DNA of 64,000 nt from Euglena gracilis (lineage: Eukaryota; Euglenida; Euglenophyceae; Euglenales): positions 56,390,619 through 56,454,618 of the forward strand of contig CP154955.1 in the NCBI GenBank assembly GCA_039621445.1. The letters run 5' to 3'. A program made the position numbers and the translations under genes. Within the stretch, counting starts at the first letter, position 1; every line of letters begins with the position of its first letter. The notes beneath the pieces were generated by a model, which made no database searches, had not been told where the DNA came from, and was given only the letters and a program-made list of their open reading frames with translations. Below are positions 1-13,146 of this stretch, in pieces.

Positions 1-244
1 AAAACACAATAAGTACGATCCCACGTGCCAAAGATTTGGGTGGACGTGCATACTTTTTGTTTTGGACTAGTGATCGACCTCCCTGGTGAGAGCAGGGCGG
101 GCCATAAGAGACGGGGTTTTTTTTTTTAGTTAAGGGCCGCCCCCTTAAGGACCGCCCCCCCAGCACCATTTTTTGGACTCGAAAAAAATTTTCCGGCGCC
201 GGGTGTTGTTTGACTCATTTTGGGACCTTATATGGGAGGTCCCC

Positions 245-918
245 CCAAAAACCCCTCAAACCCCCATTTTTTCACACTTTCCAAAAATTCAACATTTTCT
301 CAACAATTCATTTTTGAGAGTTTTTTGAAGCAAGAACAGCCATTGAAAATCCAAAAAAACTTCCAAGAGAAAAATTGTCAGTAAATTTCTGATTGTGCCA
401 AATTTTGGTCCACTTTTTTTGACCTTTGTTATTTTCCACCCCCCTTCTAAAAACCTACCTCTCCCCTCTTCCCCTGGAAGTTGGCAACCAGCCCAAACAA
501 TCACTTAGTCATTGACCAACCCCCAAATTTGACTCCAAAAAATTACCAAAAATGTTGTGCAAGGTTGCAGCAAAAGACGTAAAATTGTCAAAGTTGGCCA
601 AAATTTGGTCAAATTTCTTTGGCCAAATTTTTGGCCATTTTGGGCCATGTCGGTTAACTCTTGGACCCCAAAAATTTTTGACCTATTTTGGGACCCGAAA
701 AGGGGATGCCCCCCAAAAACCCCCCAAACCCCATTTTTTTCACACCTTCCAAATTTTCAACATTTCTCAAAATTTTGCTTTTGAGAGGTTTTTGAAGCAA
801 AAAAAAAATGCCATTGAAAATCCAAAAAATTTCCAAAGAGAAAAACTCTCAGTAAAATTTGAATGCTCCAAAATTTGGTCCCATTTTTTTGACCTGCATT
901 TTTTTGATCCCCCTCCTA
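245..918 (+). repeat. Pair of ~205-bp direct repeats (245-447 and 712-918)
   Basis: Both copies run in the same order through a block beginning CCAAAAACCCC, then CATTTTTTTCACAC-like, then GAGAGNTTTTTGAAGCAA, then GCCATTGAAAATCCAAAAAA, then TTTTTTTGACCT and a final run of C. They differ by scattered substitutions and small indels, so this is an old duplication. They lie about 265 bp apart. No coding potential is visible. Confidence 0.75.
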
Positions 919-1799
919 ATAACTAACAATTTTCAACCCTAAAATTTTGGAGATTTTTTTGGGGGAAAATGTGGTTTTCCATCAAAAAATTTGGGTTCAA
1001 TATCTATCAATATTTTGGGTTCATTTTTCAAAGTAATTTTCAAAAAATTCCCCCGGCCAAAATCCTTATTTTTTGGTTGAAGTGTCGGGACAGGATTTTT
1101 TTTTTGCTTAAGGACCGCCCTGGGGGAGAGAGGTGCAGTGACTGACTGATTTTCCAAGAAAGTGGTGGAAGAGTGGAAATGACCCCCCCCCTCGGGGGTG
1201 GAGCCCCCCCCTCGGGGGTGGAGGGTCAAAAAAATTGTTTGGTCCAGACCCCCCACCAGCCAGGGGGCACTCTGACTGCATCCAGGGGATGAAGTGAGCA
1301 TTGGCTTTGTAGAGGGGGGTCCAATCACCTCCCCAGGGGGCCGGGGGGCAAGCACCTCTGATGATGCTGGGCGATGCCGGATTTTTGGAGACCAGAGGTG
1401 GGGTTCCGATGCAGGGCGATGCTGGCATTTTTTTGTATATTTTGAAGAATCAGACTCATTTTTAGGATAATTTTCCCACAAATCTTCAATGTTGCACCCG
1501 TCTTGGCCATTTTGGACTAATTTTTGCAATTTTCGGAGCTATTTTGCATTGATTTGGGCAATATATTGGGCTAATTTGGGTCATATGAGCACGTTCATGG
1601 CATTTTTGGCCATTTTATGCCATTTTGGTGATTTTGGATTATTTTTCACAATCTTTTGTCGATATTGTTGGTGTTTTTGGGCTTTTTAGGTTATTTCCAG
1701 CCATTTTAGGTCATTTTGGTTGCTTTTGGGGGTTTTTTTGTTGTCATTTTTGGGCTGTTGTGGTTATTTTTGGACTTTTTGAGTCATTTTGGCTAGGTT

Positions 1800-2092
1800 G
1801 GGAGCAAATGGATCCGACATTGGGCAAGATGCAGTGTTTGTGGATACTGGACAAGATGCAGACGCTGGACAAGATGCAGATATTGGACAAGATGCAGTGG
1901 ATGCGGGCATTGGACAAGATGCAGATACTGGACAAGATGCAGATGCTGCACAAGATGCAGATATTGGACAAGATGTGTATGCTGAACAAGATGCAGATAC
2001 TGAACAAGATGGAGTGGAAGCAGATATTGGACAAGATGCAATGAATGCAGATACTGGACAAGATGCAATTAATACAGAAATTGGATGAGTGT
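1800..2092 (+). repeat. 18-bp minisatellite (GGACAAGATGCAGATATT-like)
   Basis: About 15 imperfect units with the core GACAAGATGCAGA; variants change GGA to GCA or GAA and insert extra codons. All six frames stay open through it (for example a Gly-Gln-Asp-Ala-Asp repeat), which is a by-product of an 18-bp period without stops. No neighbouring conserved sequence suggests that it is translated. Confidence 0.8.
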
Positions 2093-2556
2093 GGATGCAG
2101 ATTCTGAATTGGCCAACTAGTTTTAAGGAATCAGGGGAGATGCTTGTTGCCAATGGTCTGAAATTGGTTTTGGCTGACCAAGGTGGTCTTAAAGGGGCCC
2201 AAAGTAGTTAAAAGTGGACAGAAAGCAATTGGTAGCCGTAGTAGTAGTAGTGGTAGCTGCAAGCCAAAAGCGGCCAAAGGTGGGTGAAATTGGGCAAATG
2301 GCCAAAAGTGGCCAAGAGTTGCCAAAAGTTGTTCAAGTGGGTAAATGATCAAAAGTGGACAATGGTGGACAGGGCGGTCCTTAAGGGATAGGAAAGTTGT
2401 TGTTTTTTATTTCTTTAAGGACCGCCCCCCCTTTCGGCCAAAGGGCCGGCTAAGGGCCAGACTGGGACTTGAACGGGGGCAAAAATTAAACAGTCAAAAA
2501 ACAGAGTTGTTGATGATTTGGGTGGATGGAGGATGGTCCAAGGGTGCCAGGAATCA

Positions 2557-2692
2557 ATTTTTTTCCTGATGTCGACCTGTTCTCACTGAAAAATGCCAAA
2601 ATTTCTTGCCCATTTTCCTGTCTATTTTTCACTGAGTGTGCTGGGACAGCGGAGTTTGTTTTTTTTTATTTGCTTAAGGACCGCCCTGATGG
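2557..2692 (+). repeat. Dispersed repeat, copy 1 (ends CTTAAGGACCGCCC)
   Basis: About 130 bp that recurs at 12308-12434. Shared landmarks in order are GATGTCG-CCTGTT, a C-T rich block around CCATTTTCC, GTGCTGGGACAGC, a T8-T10 run and a terminal GACCGCCCTG. Shorter pieces of the same 3' end occur near 1085-1125 and 2368-2430. This looks like a small dispersed non-autonomous element. Target duplications were not identified. Confidence 0.55.
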
Positions 2693-3421
2693 TGGATGGA
2701 GTGGATGCAGACATTGTACTGGATGCTCTGGATGCAGGTATTTGAGTGAATGCAAGTACAAGAGGTACACCTTTGAGGGCTTGAAATGCGATGCTAGGCG
2801 ATGCTGGGCCCAAGGGCACGGCCGACCAGAGGTGTTTGCCTCAGGGGGCAGGGGGGGGCTCCGGAACCACCCTTCCCCCCTCCCCTCCCCCGGAAAAGGT
2901 CAACTTTTTCCAGCTTTTTGCACCGAAAATTTTGGCATTTTTTTGATGACACAATCTTTGCCCAACAAGTGGCATTTTTGGCCATTTTGGAAGGCAACCT
3001 TTTTGGGCCTTGCCCTGGGGCTGAAAATAGGTCACCTGGATCGCACCATTGTTTAGGAGGGGGATGCCCCCCCCCGACCCAACCCCCACCTGCTTTATTG
3101 TCGAATTTACCCAGCCAGGCGGAGCAACAAAAGAGCACTGGTGTAAGGGGTCCCTGGCCGCTCACCATACAGCAAACTGGGCAGAAGCGAAGTTAGCGCC
3201 GGCCATAAACAGACAAGAAGCCCCTTTGCCACTAAGGGCAGGGTCCCTTCTGGCTTAAGAATCCCTGCTCCCAACCAGTGATACCCCAAAATTTTGTTGT
3301 GGAATTTCACGAAAGAAGCTTCTCGGGGGGGGGGGGGCTAACCATGTGAGCTCAGCCGCAACTTCGGCCTCGAAGGCCCCCCCCCCAGCCAATCCCCAAC
3401 GCTGCTCCCCGCCGCCCCCAG

Positions 3422-3567
3422 GGGAAGGGATCCTTCGGCGCGGTGTACCTCGGGCTCCTCACGAACGGCAAGTTCGTGGCGGCGAAGACCATCGAGTTCG
3501 GCGCCGGGTCCACCGCGGAGGACCTGCTGGTGTTCCAGCAGGAGCTGGCGCTGATGAAGGAGCTGCG
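3422..3567 (+). CDS. Kinase exon 1: glycine-rich loop, beta-3 Lys, alpha-C Glu
   Basis: Reads GKGSFGAVYLG, then FVAAKTIEF and FQQELALMKEL. The acceptor is CCCCCAG at 3420-3421, giving phase 0. The donor is CTGCG followed by GC at 3568, in phase 2; this choice restores the frame into exon 2. GTG at 3443 is not a start, since the conserved loop begins before it. The methionine must be in an upstream exon. Confidence 0.85.
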
Positions 3568-6500
3568 GCCGGGCCTTTGCTTGCGGGTTGCAGTCCCGTC
3601 ACCCCCCGCCCCCGTGCAGGGCTGGATGGGAATCCCTGAAACCCTGTGGGTGGTGGCTGGGGGTCGACCCCTTCATCCCCCATTCTGGTGGTTGGGGGTT
3701 TTTCTCCCAACGCATGGGGGTCCCGAAAATGAAAGTCGGCCGTGGTCGGCCACAGGCGCTTGCCACCCAGATCTGACCCCCTGGGGGTGGGGGGGGGGCA
3801 GGACACCTCGCCACAAGTCCCCAGGCATTCGGTTAAGGCGCTCCGGTGCCGAATGCGCATGACCAGGCAGGCACCGACCCCCCCCCCCCCGGGGTACTGC
3901 CTGCCTACCCAGGCACTCTGAGACACTCCTCCCGCCCCCCGGGTCAGTTGAATTCAGCCTGGGGAGGAGGGTTAGGGTTGGTGGAAAAGGAGCCTGCGGG
4001 GCCAAATGAAGGCCTGGAGGTGGCACAAGAACATCGTGCGATACCTCGGCTCCGAGCAGGCGGCTGCTACCCCGCCCGCTTTTCCTCCGTGCTCGTTGGC
4101 GAAAAAAATTGGTTGCTTCAATGCCATTTCTTTTTATGCATGTGGCAAATGGTTGTGATGGGGAGGGGGTTCCCTCCCCCTATAAAAAATCGATGAATGC
4201 AGCCTGGGGGTCGATTTCCAAGTTACAATTTTCCGGCGCAATGTATTTCCTCACCGAGGCCACACACTGGCCGTGCAGAGAGGACCCCCAACACACCGTA
4301 GCACGTCAGAGGGATTCCCGTGAGTTCAGGGGCTTCGTCATACATTGCGCTCAAGCGCAACAGTTATACATTGCGCGTATGCGCAATGTATAATTGTTGC
4401 GCTTGGTCGCGATGTCTTTTCAAACAGCAGATGTGTTTGAATGTGTGCGTGCTGTGGAGAAGGTGGTGGATTGAGGAGAATGATGAGGGGGGTTGGATCC
4501 CCGCTGTGCCAGAAGCTGGGTTGGTGGTTTTGAACCATTCAGACACTGGGGAGGGAGGGGACGTTCCGATAAGACGAACCATGGAAGGTATGCTGTGGAG
4601 CCTCAGTGACGTTGCAAATGCAGCCACCAACTTCGTCATATCCATATGCGTTGTGAGCCCAAATGCCAGTGCCGGGGGGTTCCCCCCACTTGCTTCGAAG
4701 TTCAGCATGCCAGAGGGCCCTTCTTTTTGGCCAACTTTTGAAAGCCAGAAAATTTCTGTTTGAAGGTGATGAACCCTCGAAATCACAGCCGAGGAAACAA
4801 TTTTGGGCGCCCAAAAACTGTTTTAAAAAAGCTTGTCACCCACTTTTCTCACCCAGGACTTGAAGCACACAATTTTGGGCGCGAGCGAATGGATTTGAGG
4901 AAGCAAATGGGTTCATCAACAACAGCGGAGAAAGGCAGACATGTTGACACACTTTTTTTCGGTAATTTGCAACCCACCAGACAGCCACATCACACCGGGC
5001 AGATGGAGGACATGGTTCAGCAGAAACAGGTCTTCCTATCATCATCCCAAGAAAACCCAGCACCCAGCACTCAGCACTGAGAAGGTTGGCTTCCTGTCCC
5101 GGGCAAGGCTTCCCTCCACCTTAGCTCTGTCCACTCTGGTAATGAGATGCTTCCAGGACAGTGATAAAAATGAGAAATTTAAAGCCACCGCCATTGCTTA
5201 ACACCTGTCCAACCCCCCCGGGGGGTGACTGACTGGTTTTTTGGCCAAGAGCCCCCCCCCCCCCCGGGGAGTGGGGTAGGCCCAAAAATGGCTGGCCTGG
5301 CACCGAAGGTGCCGGAAATTTTTTGGAATTTATTGAGATTTTTTTTGGCAAATTTTCATTGCCTCCTGAAGAGTGGCCGGGGGGGTAAAGTGACTGATTG
5401 GTTGTGTTTTTTTTTGGAATAAGTGACTGACTGGTTTTTTTCAGAGTGGAAAGTGACCCCCCTCCCCCCCCCGGGGTCGCTAAGCAATGGTATGCCCATC
5501 GCGCAATGGGCACGCTTTTCTCGAATGGAGATTTCACTTAAATTGAGCCGCGGTGCAATAGAAATGCAAATTTTAAAATTCTAAGGCAGCGTGGCTGTTG
5601 CGCCGATGTGCAATGTTTACCCAATTTCAAGGCAATATGACCGCGAGTCGGCTTCCGTCCCCTCCTACATTTTGTGCTCTATCCCTCCTGTTCATACTCT
5701 TCCAGGGCCGTTCTCTCCCTCCGTTGCAAGATAAGTTGCCAGCAGTTATATTGCATTTTGGCGCAACTTAAATGTTAATATTTTTTGCGCCGTGTTGCAT
5801 ATAACTCTTAAAATTTCCATTCTAAATAGGCGTGCCGATTGCGCGGAGGCGCAATGAAAACACATGTTTTCAGGTGTATTGTTGTTATTGTGCAAGAACG
5901 CAATGATCCCCCGCATTTATAATTATAAAAAGTTGAAAACATTGCGCCGAGTCGCAATGTGTTTAATTTTTTGTAATGAAAAAAATTGTTGTGCCATGGC
6001 GCAACTGCCCGAGGGCTATTTTCAATGAAAAATTGACTGGATCAGGTGGGGCCGGGACCCAAAACTGGGGGGGGGGGGGGGGTCCCCCCCCCCCGCCCGG
6101 AGGCGCTTGGGTATACCGTTTTCGGCGCGAGCGCGAAGGCCGAAAATGTTTTAGAAATCGCCTTTAGCGTAGCCCCGATTTTGGGGGGGGTCCCCGGCCC
6201 CCCCCCCCCCCCCAGGGGGGGAGTCACACGTTGTCTCCATTTGGTGGACTTGCTCACCAAGCTGGAACCACACTTGCTGGGGTCGTGGGCGAGAGTAACT
6301 GGTGCGTCGCAATGGAGTTTCCTCATTTCATCACCCGGCGCTCATGTGCTCATGCACACTGGGCCCGGAAGCCCTGTGCCCGTAGACCGTACAGTTCCAA
6401 GTTGTTGCTTTCGTCCCCACTCTCTGGGGGTGTAGGGGCACATTAATTTGAACTGTATTGAACCTCAGGCCTCAGTGTTCGAAAACAGAACTTTTTTGCA

Positions 6501-9500
6501 AGATTGCGCATCGGCGCAATTTTACAGTCATTTTCAAAGCTAAGTGCGAGTTAGGCCGCCAAAGTCCCCCCCTGTTGGGCTTTCATCCTGGTGGGGGCTT
6601 GCTCGGCCCTACTCAGCCAACTCAGCCTCCTGCAGTGGAGGTGCTAGGGGAGGGGGCGGACTCCCAAGGAGGGTTCTGGGGTGTGTGCCCCCTGGAACCG
6701 AAACGGCCAGTTTTTGCTGAGTTTATCAGAGACAAGGAAGCAAGGTCAGAGACCTCACCCCCTTGTCCTTCCCGCCTTTTTTTTGAAATAGAGCATCTCT
6801 CACTTTGGGTTTTTTAAATCTTTCGCATTGGGTGAGAAGCCCAGCTCAGGTCAGCCTGGGATCCCCCAGGGGGTTCGGGCCAGTCCAAAATTTTAGCCCC
6901 AACCTAACCCCCCCCCCCCCCGAGGCAGGGTGTTAACTGAGCCCCTTGTTTGTGGTTGGTTGGGGGGGGGGGCAGCTTGCATCCAGCGTGGCGTCACGGT
7001 TGTGTCCATTCCTCCACCCTTCCCGCCGATGTTTCCCGCCAACCACGGTGTTCCCCGTGATTGGCGGCAAAGGAGGCGCCTGCCACCCGAGTTCCTTCCC
7101 GACATGAACATCCTGAACATGTTCGTGGAGTACGTCCCGCAAGGCACCGTTTCCCGAGCAGGCCCTGCATGCATCAGACGACCACTCACCTTCCACCTTT
7201 ATTATTATATTAATATTTCATAATCAATTTAGTTAAATATGAGTAAATCTGAAAATATTTATATTTTATTTTTTAAAGTTTTATGATTGATTGTTTCCTG
7301 TGGAGTTTGTTAATGAATTGCTTTTTTTAAATTTTATAATTTAGAAAGGTAATTAAATATTATGCATCACAAATAAAACAAAATTAGCAACATTTTGTTT
7401 TTAATATCAGTTTCTTAAAATAAGGTTTTCTCTAAAATATCAATTTATGAAATTTACATACGGAAGTAAACCCCCCCAAATAACCCCCCCCCCAAAATAA
7501 CACACCCCCCCCTCGGGGCCGATTTCGAGCGCCCAAATACCCCCCCCCCATGTTTTCCTTTGGCTTTGCATGTAAAAATAGCACCCCCACCAAATAACAC
7601 ACCCCCCCCTTGGGGCCCCAGTTCGGGTGCCCAAATAACACACCGGGGGGGGTGTTATTTGGGGGGGGGTTATAAAATATACATAACCCCCCCCCAAAAA
7701 TAAGACCCGGGTCTTATTTTTGGGTCCGTTGCTGGAAGCCTCCAGGGGGGGTCTTATTTTTGGATTTTTTCTTGACCAACCCGGGCCTGAAAAACACCTT
7801 GTTTTTTGGTTCCCAAGAGCACTAAAGTGTCTCCTTCGACGCTTCGCGCCATGTGTAAATTGGTGTAAATTGGAATTTACCATATTTTTTTGCACCTCAA
7901 AAATTTGAAAACTTTGAAATTTAATCATTTTTGTGTAGAGAATTTTCACCGTCCCCGGCGTTTCGGGCCGTCAGGGGGGGTCTTATTTATGGGGGGTCCT
8001 ATTTTTGGATTTTTGCTCGATTGGCCCAGGGGGGTCTTATTTGGGGGGGGGGTTTTAGTTCTGAATTCTGTTCTCCATTCCGTTTCAGGCTGAATTTTCA
8101 GGCGCGGCGGACCCCACCCCTTGGGGTCCGCCTCCAACACCCGGGAAGGGGGCACATGGCCAATGGTGCATGGGCACTGCCCCAGGCACTCCAGCACCGA
8201 AGGTACCAGAAAGCCTGAAAAGGCCAATTTTGGGGCAATTTCTGCCCATCACTCCCAGGGTTGGTCAAAGTTCAGCCTGCTCCCCCCCCCCCGAAATTGG
8301 AGCACATAATGAAACAAGGAATTGAAACCAGCCAAACACATCATTTTAGATGTACCATGCTTCATAGTTAAATAGGACCATGACAGTTGCAATCTGTGAC
8401 ATCAGCTAATGCCCTCCCTCTCACTCCGGGAGGGGCCCCGCAGTGTTGGGCTTGCAGCACTGCTTGAAATTATGATTAATTTTTTGACTGAAATCTGAAA
8501 TCTGACTGAAAACTGAGACGTGAGTTAAGTCCGAAATTTCTACGAGATTTTAATCTTAACCTTATTCTCAACCAAGGGTTTTTTTTAGTCGTGGACCCCC
8601 GGGGGGGGGGGGGAGGGGGGGAGGGTGGGTGGGTCCGGCCGAGCCCCCCCCCCCCCCCCCCCTGGGGGTTTCCCCAGGGGGTTTCCCCAGGGGGGGGTAT
8701 ACTTTTTGGCGCGAAAGCGCCTAAAATTTTTGAAAAGTGCTATTTTTAGCATTTTTCGTTATTTTTCGGCCTGTTTTTTGTGGGTCCCCCGGGGGACGGT
8801 CTTTAAAAAAACCCCTGTTCTCAACATGACCCCACACCTTGCTCCACAACCCTCCAGCGTAACAACAACTTCAGAAGAATCCCGGAGACTCCGGAAGTAT
8901 CCACTGGACCGACAGTGCGTCATACCATTTGGACCATACTTTACCACCCCGTCATATTGGCATTTGTATGAGGTTTCTGTGATCAGTAAACAAAATACAA
9001 ATATGAAATGTGATGTGAAATATATGATGCTATATGCGATATTTTCATGGAATGCATTTGAAGTATAATAATGCAACGCACAACAGTTTTTTTGTTTCAC
9101 ACAACCAGTGCCATCTTCCGCAACGCAGCTTTCAAAAACAACGTGACGGCCAGCTCAGCATCCTGAACCGGGCCTGAGCCCAAGTGACCCGGAAGTTCAA
9201 CACCCTCCCCGTGCCCACGGTTCGGTCCATCACCCGGCAGATCTTGGAGGGGCTGGAGTACCTGCATCAGCATGGCATCGTCCACCGCGACATCAAGGGT
9301 ATGAGGCTGGCCTAGCCTGCTATCCCCCACGGCTGAACGGGGTCGACCCCCCCATGATGGGGGGGGGGGCTCCCCAACCACCGTTTTGCTGGTTTTCCAC
9401 TCGGTTTTTGGTCAATTTATCCTTCGGCGCCAAAGGAATTCCCCCCACCGGGCCTTTGCATATGCAGCCCTGCTCCGGTCCTGTTGTTGAAAACGGAAAA

Positions 9501-12500
9501 TTTGGTTGGGGCCAGCGTGACAGATGCACTGGCCACCAACCAGGGGTTTTCTTTACTCAGAGGGGACCCCACCCCCGGGGGGGGGGGTGGAGGTCCGGCC
9601 AGCCAGCACCTTTTTTTCAGCCAGCACCTCCCAGCCGGGCTGCGGGCCCCCTCCCCCCAGGTCCGCTGAAATAAAGTTCTGGCCAGCCTGGCAAAGCCGA
9701 GCTGGACCAAAAAAAAAATTTAGCGCAAAGCGCCGAAAGTTTTGAAACACGGGTCAAAAACTTTCCCAGAAAATTGCAAAAATGGCAGCCAAAATGGGCA
9801 GTTTTGGTGGTTTTTTTTTGGTTTTGGTTTTTCACCTCCAAAATTGGCTGAAAAGTGCCAACCCAGCTGGATGTGGGTTTTTGCGGGCATTTTTTTGGGC
9901 ACCCGGGAGGTCCAACCGGCTCCCAACCGGCTGGACCCCCCCCCTGGACCCCCTGCCCCAGCCAGCACCTTTTTCCAGCCGGCCCGCTGGACCCCCCCCT
10001 CCCCCCGGGTCGTCAAGAAAACCCCTGCTGCCACCCCCACCACCTCCTCCTGCATTTTGGGAGCACCAATTTTCGGCCCAAAAAATTTCCCGGTGCCTTC
10101 GGCGCCAGGAAAAAAAATTGTTAAAAAAATCTGTGAAAATGTTGTGGTGGGTGGGGGGGGCGACCCCCCCCCCCCCATCAGGCCTTCCCTTCCTGCCCTG
10201 CCCAGGGGTGACTGGTGTTTCGGGGTGACTGACTGGTTTTTGTCCTGAATCCGGGGGGGGGGGGGGTCGGCAAAAAACCACTAAAGTGACCTGGCGCCAA
10301 GTGCACCGGAATTTTTTTGGCTTTTCTTCGACCATGGGGGGGGAGGGGGGGAGGGTCGCTGGGAGCCCGGGGAAGAAAGTGCTGGCTGGCTGGACCTCCC
10401 CCCTATCCCCATACCCTACCCGTCTCGCTTAGAAAACCAGGGGGGAGGGGGAGGTCATTTTCACTCTTCCAAAAACCAGTCACTCACTTTTCTCCGGAAA
10501 ACCAGTCAGACATTAACCCCCCCCCTGAAACAAAGTTCGGGCAAGCCCCCCAAAGCCGGGCTGGACCGGAAAAAAAATTCGGCGCAAAGCAACAAAAACT
10601 TTCAAAAGAAAACAGGCCAAAAGCTGGCTTTTTCGGGTCGTTCTTTTTTTGTTTTTTCACTTCAAAATATTGGCTGAAAGATGCCAACCCAGGTGGATTT
10701 GGGCTCTTGGGGGCATCTTTTTGGGTACCTGCCCCTGGACCCCCCCCCACTCCCTGGGGGGAAGGTCCAGCCAGCACCTTTTTCCCAGTCAACGCCTTTT
10801 TTCAGCCGGTTTTTCAGCCGGCCCGTGGGACCCCCCCCCCCCCTGTTTGGGAATTGGGGGTCCTTAAGAAAAGATTATGTGCCTGGCGGGGGCTTGGTGG
10901 CCGGCATCGTAAACAAGGTAAGTCCCGCCAGGCTCCGGCCACCTCCACGCGCACGGACAAAAAGGGCCAGAGGCGAACAACAGCGCCAGGCCAGAAGAAG
11001 GGATTAAAGGCACCAAATAAACAGCCACGTGCACACAGGGGGGCCCTGGAGAAAACCCCTGGTCGGTAAAAAAAAAGTGGTATGGTTGCAACTCTGGCCT
11101 GGACATGATGTGCGCCAACACTCAGATGGCATGGGGTGGCAGATAATATACACACACCCTTTCAGTTGAGATAGTTGGAAATTGAACAAGGGGGGCAAAC
11201 CCGACCATGTTTCCGAAACACCACAAAACAACAACAAGCCACAAAAGGTCACAAAAAATCACAGATGACTTTTTAGGGCCCCCGGCGTGAAGCAAAAGTC
11301 AGCTTTGGCATGAGTGACCAGGGTGGGGAGAAGGTATTAGGTGAGTGTGTTTTTGCAATAAAACTGCCCAAAAACGTGATTTTGGGTTTTTCAAAAGCCC
11401 CCCTCCCAAAATAAAAAAATACGAAAATTTTTGGCATTTTTTTGTGTTTTCTTTTTGTTTTTTTGTATGGGGGCGACCCCCTCCGTGAGATCCGGACCTA
11501 ACCCCTCCTCGTCTCTCAACCTTGGTACCTGGGGGGGGGGGTTAAAAAACGTTTAATTCCGGAGGAGTGCGTTGCCATCCTCAGGGGACAACATCCTCCT
11601 CGACAACGACGGCACCATCAAGCTGGCCGATTTCGGGTGCTCCAAGAAACTGGACGCCCTCTGCAGCAAGTCCCACGGAACAGGCCCCCCTTTATCCTGC
11701 CGCCCATCCGATCGTTACGCAGTGATGGCTTTGAGTGGTGAGAGTCTGTGCGTGTGGGCAGGCATTTGAGACCCCCAGGGGTTGGGACCGTACCATTGCT
11801 GCATCTTTGCACAAGAAGTTCCAAAAAAGAGAAATTCAAAATGGATAGTCAGCAGGGGGGGGAGGAGCGGTATGTAAATTCCTTTAGGAGCTCCTTGGGG
11901 CCGCACACCTTTTCTGCTGAGAAGATGGAGAAAATTTTCATCTCTTCCGCGTAATTTTTTTTTCATTTTGCAAAATTATTGGCTATGCAAGACAGCGCCT
12001 GCTTTGGACAATCATTGGCATTTTTCTCTAACAAGACACATAAATGCATAAAATGTTCAAATCGTATGAATATTACAAGGTTCTGCAGCAATGCAACCCC
12101 CACAACGGCGCCATTCAGGGTTGGCTTATGAGGGCAGCAGGAAAGTTTTTATTTTATTTTTTTAAAACCTTCCTTCTGGGCCAAATGGCCAACCAAGGGC
12201 TGATCCAGGGGTTGAATGGGGTCGAAAACCAAAAGGTTTCAAATTGCATGTTTTGCCTTTTTGGCTGGTTTGGCAAGTGTCTTAGGATGCCAGAAATCAT
12301 CCCCCCCCCCCCGATGTCGGCCTGTTTTCGCCAAAAAAAATTAATTTTTTGTCCATTTTCCCCTGTTGATTTTTAGTTGAATGTGCTGGGACAGCAGAGG
12401 TTTTTTTTTGTTATTTCCTTATTGACCGCCCTGCGGCTCACTGTCTGGTTTTGGGAAAGGAATGGAAAGGAAAGGAAGAAAGAAAACTGGCCGCTGGCAC

Positions 12501-13086
12501 AGTGCTCTTCACGAGACCACAGAGGGCCGGCTGGCACTGGGGCACAACCCGGCCTCCCCACAGACACAAATAATTGGTAAACCCCCCGGCTTAATAACCC
12601 CCCACAAGTAATTTACCCCTGTTGTGTGTGGGCACGCGCGCGCGTGCGTGTGCGTGCGTGCGTGCTTGTGTGCGTGCGTGTGTGCGTGCGTGTGTGCGTG
12701 TGTGTGCATGAATTGTCCCCACTTGGCAGTTTCACGGTGCCTTGTTTCTCAAGAAAGATTGCTCTTCTTTATGTTTTGTTTTTAAGACTCAATCCATTTC
12801 TTTTCCAGAAAGATTTCCCCCCGGCAGTTTTCTGCAGGTTTTTTCCCCGTGCTTCCCTCGGCTTCCCACCTGGACTCCAGACGTATCCCCTGGGGTTGTC
12901 AGGTCCACCAGCGGGAGGTGATAAGTCAGCCCGAGCGGCATCAGCTGACTCCGTACAGTGTGGCGGTCCCCGTGCGCGTGAGGGGAGGCCTGGCGGGGCT
13001 GCAACACCATGGTGGGGACGCCGTACTGGATGGCACCGGAGGTGATCACGAATGAGCAGGTGTGGCCCCAGCAAGCCTGGGGGTGG

Positions 13087-13146
<60 letters not shown>

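Larger units (their letters stand above)
1..3421. other. Non-coding DNA upstream of first recognised kinase exon
   Basis: No reading frame here looks like a conserved protein. The stretch is AT-rich, with many T and A runs, C/G homopolymer runs, a 200-bp direct repeat (245-918), an 18-bp minisatellite (about 1800-2090) and several copies of a TTAAGGACCGCCC motif (near 150, 1110, 2380, 2415 and 2675). It is probably the upstream intron or 5' flank of the kinase gene, since the first recognised exon starts inside the kinase domain and N-terminal exons must lie further upstream or be unrecognised here. Confidence 0.5.
11684..12982 (+). other. Intron 5 (GC-AG, ~1.3 kb)
   Basis: No coding sequence recognised. 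It includes dispersed repeat copy 2 (12308-12434) and a GTGC/GT microsatellite (12626-12714). Confidence 0.55.

Noticed and set aside
1744-2153. Repetitive proteins on both strands over the 18-bp minisatellite
   Set aside because: All frames are open because the repeat period is a multiple of three and lacks stops; no evidence favours any frame.
12626-12714. Val/Arg/Cys-rich protein in the GT/GTGC tract
   Set aside because: Microsatellite translation only, within an inferred intron.
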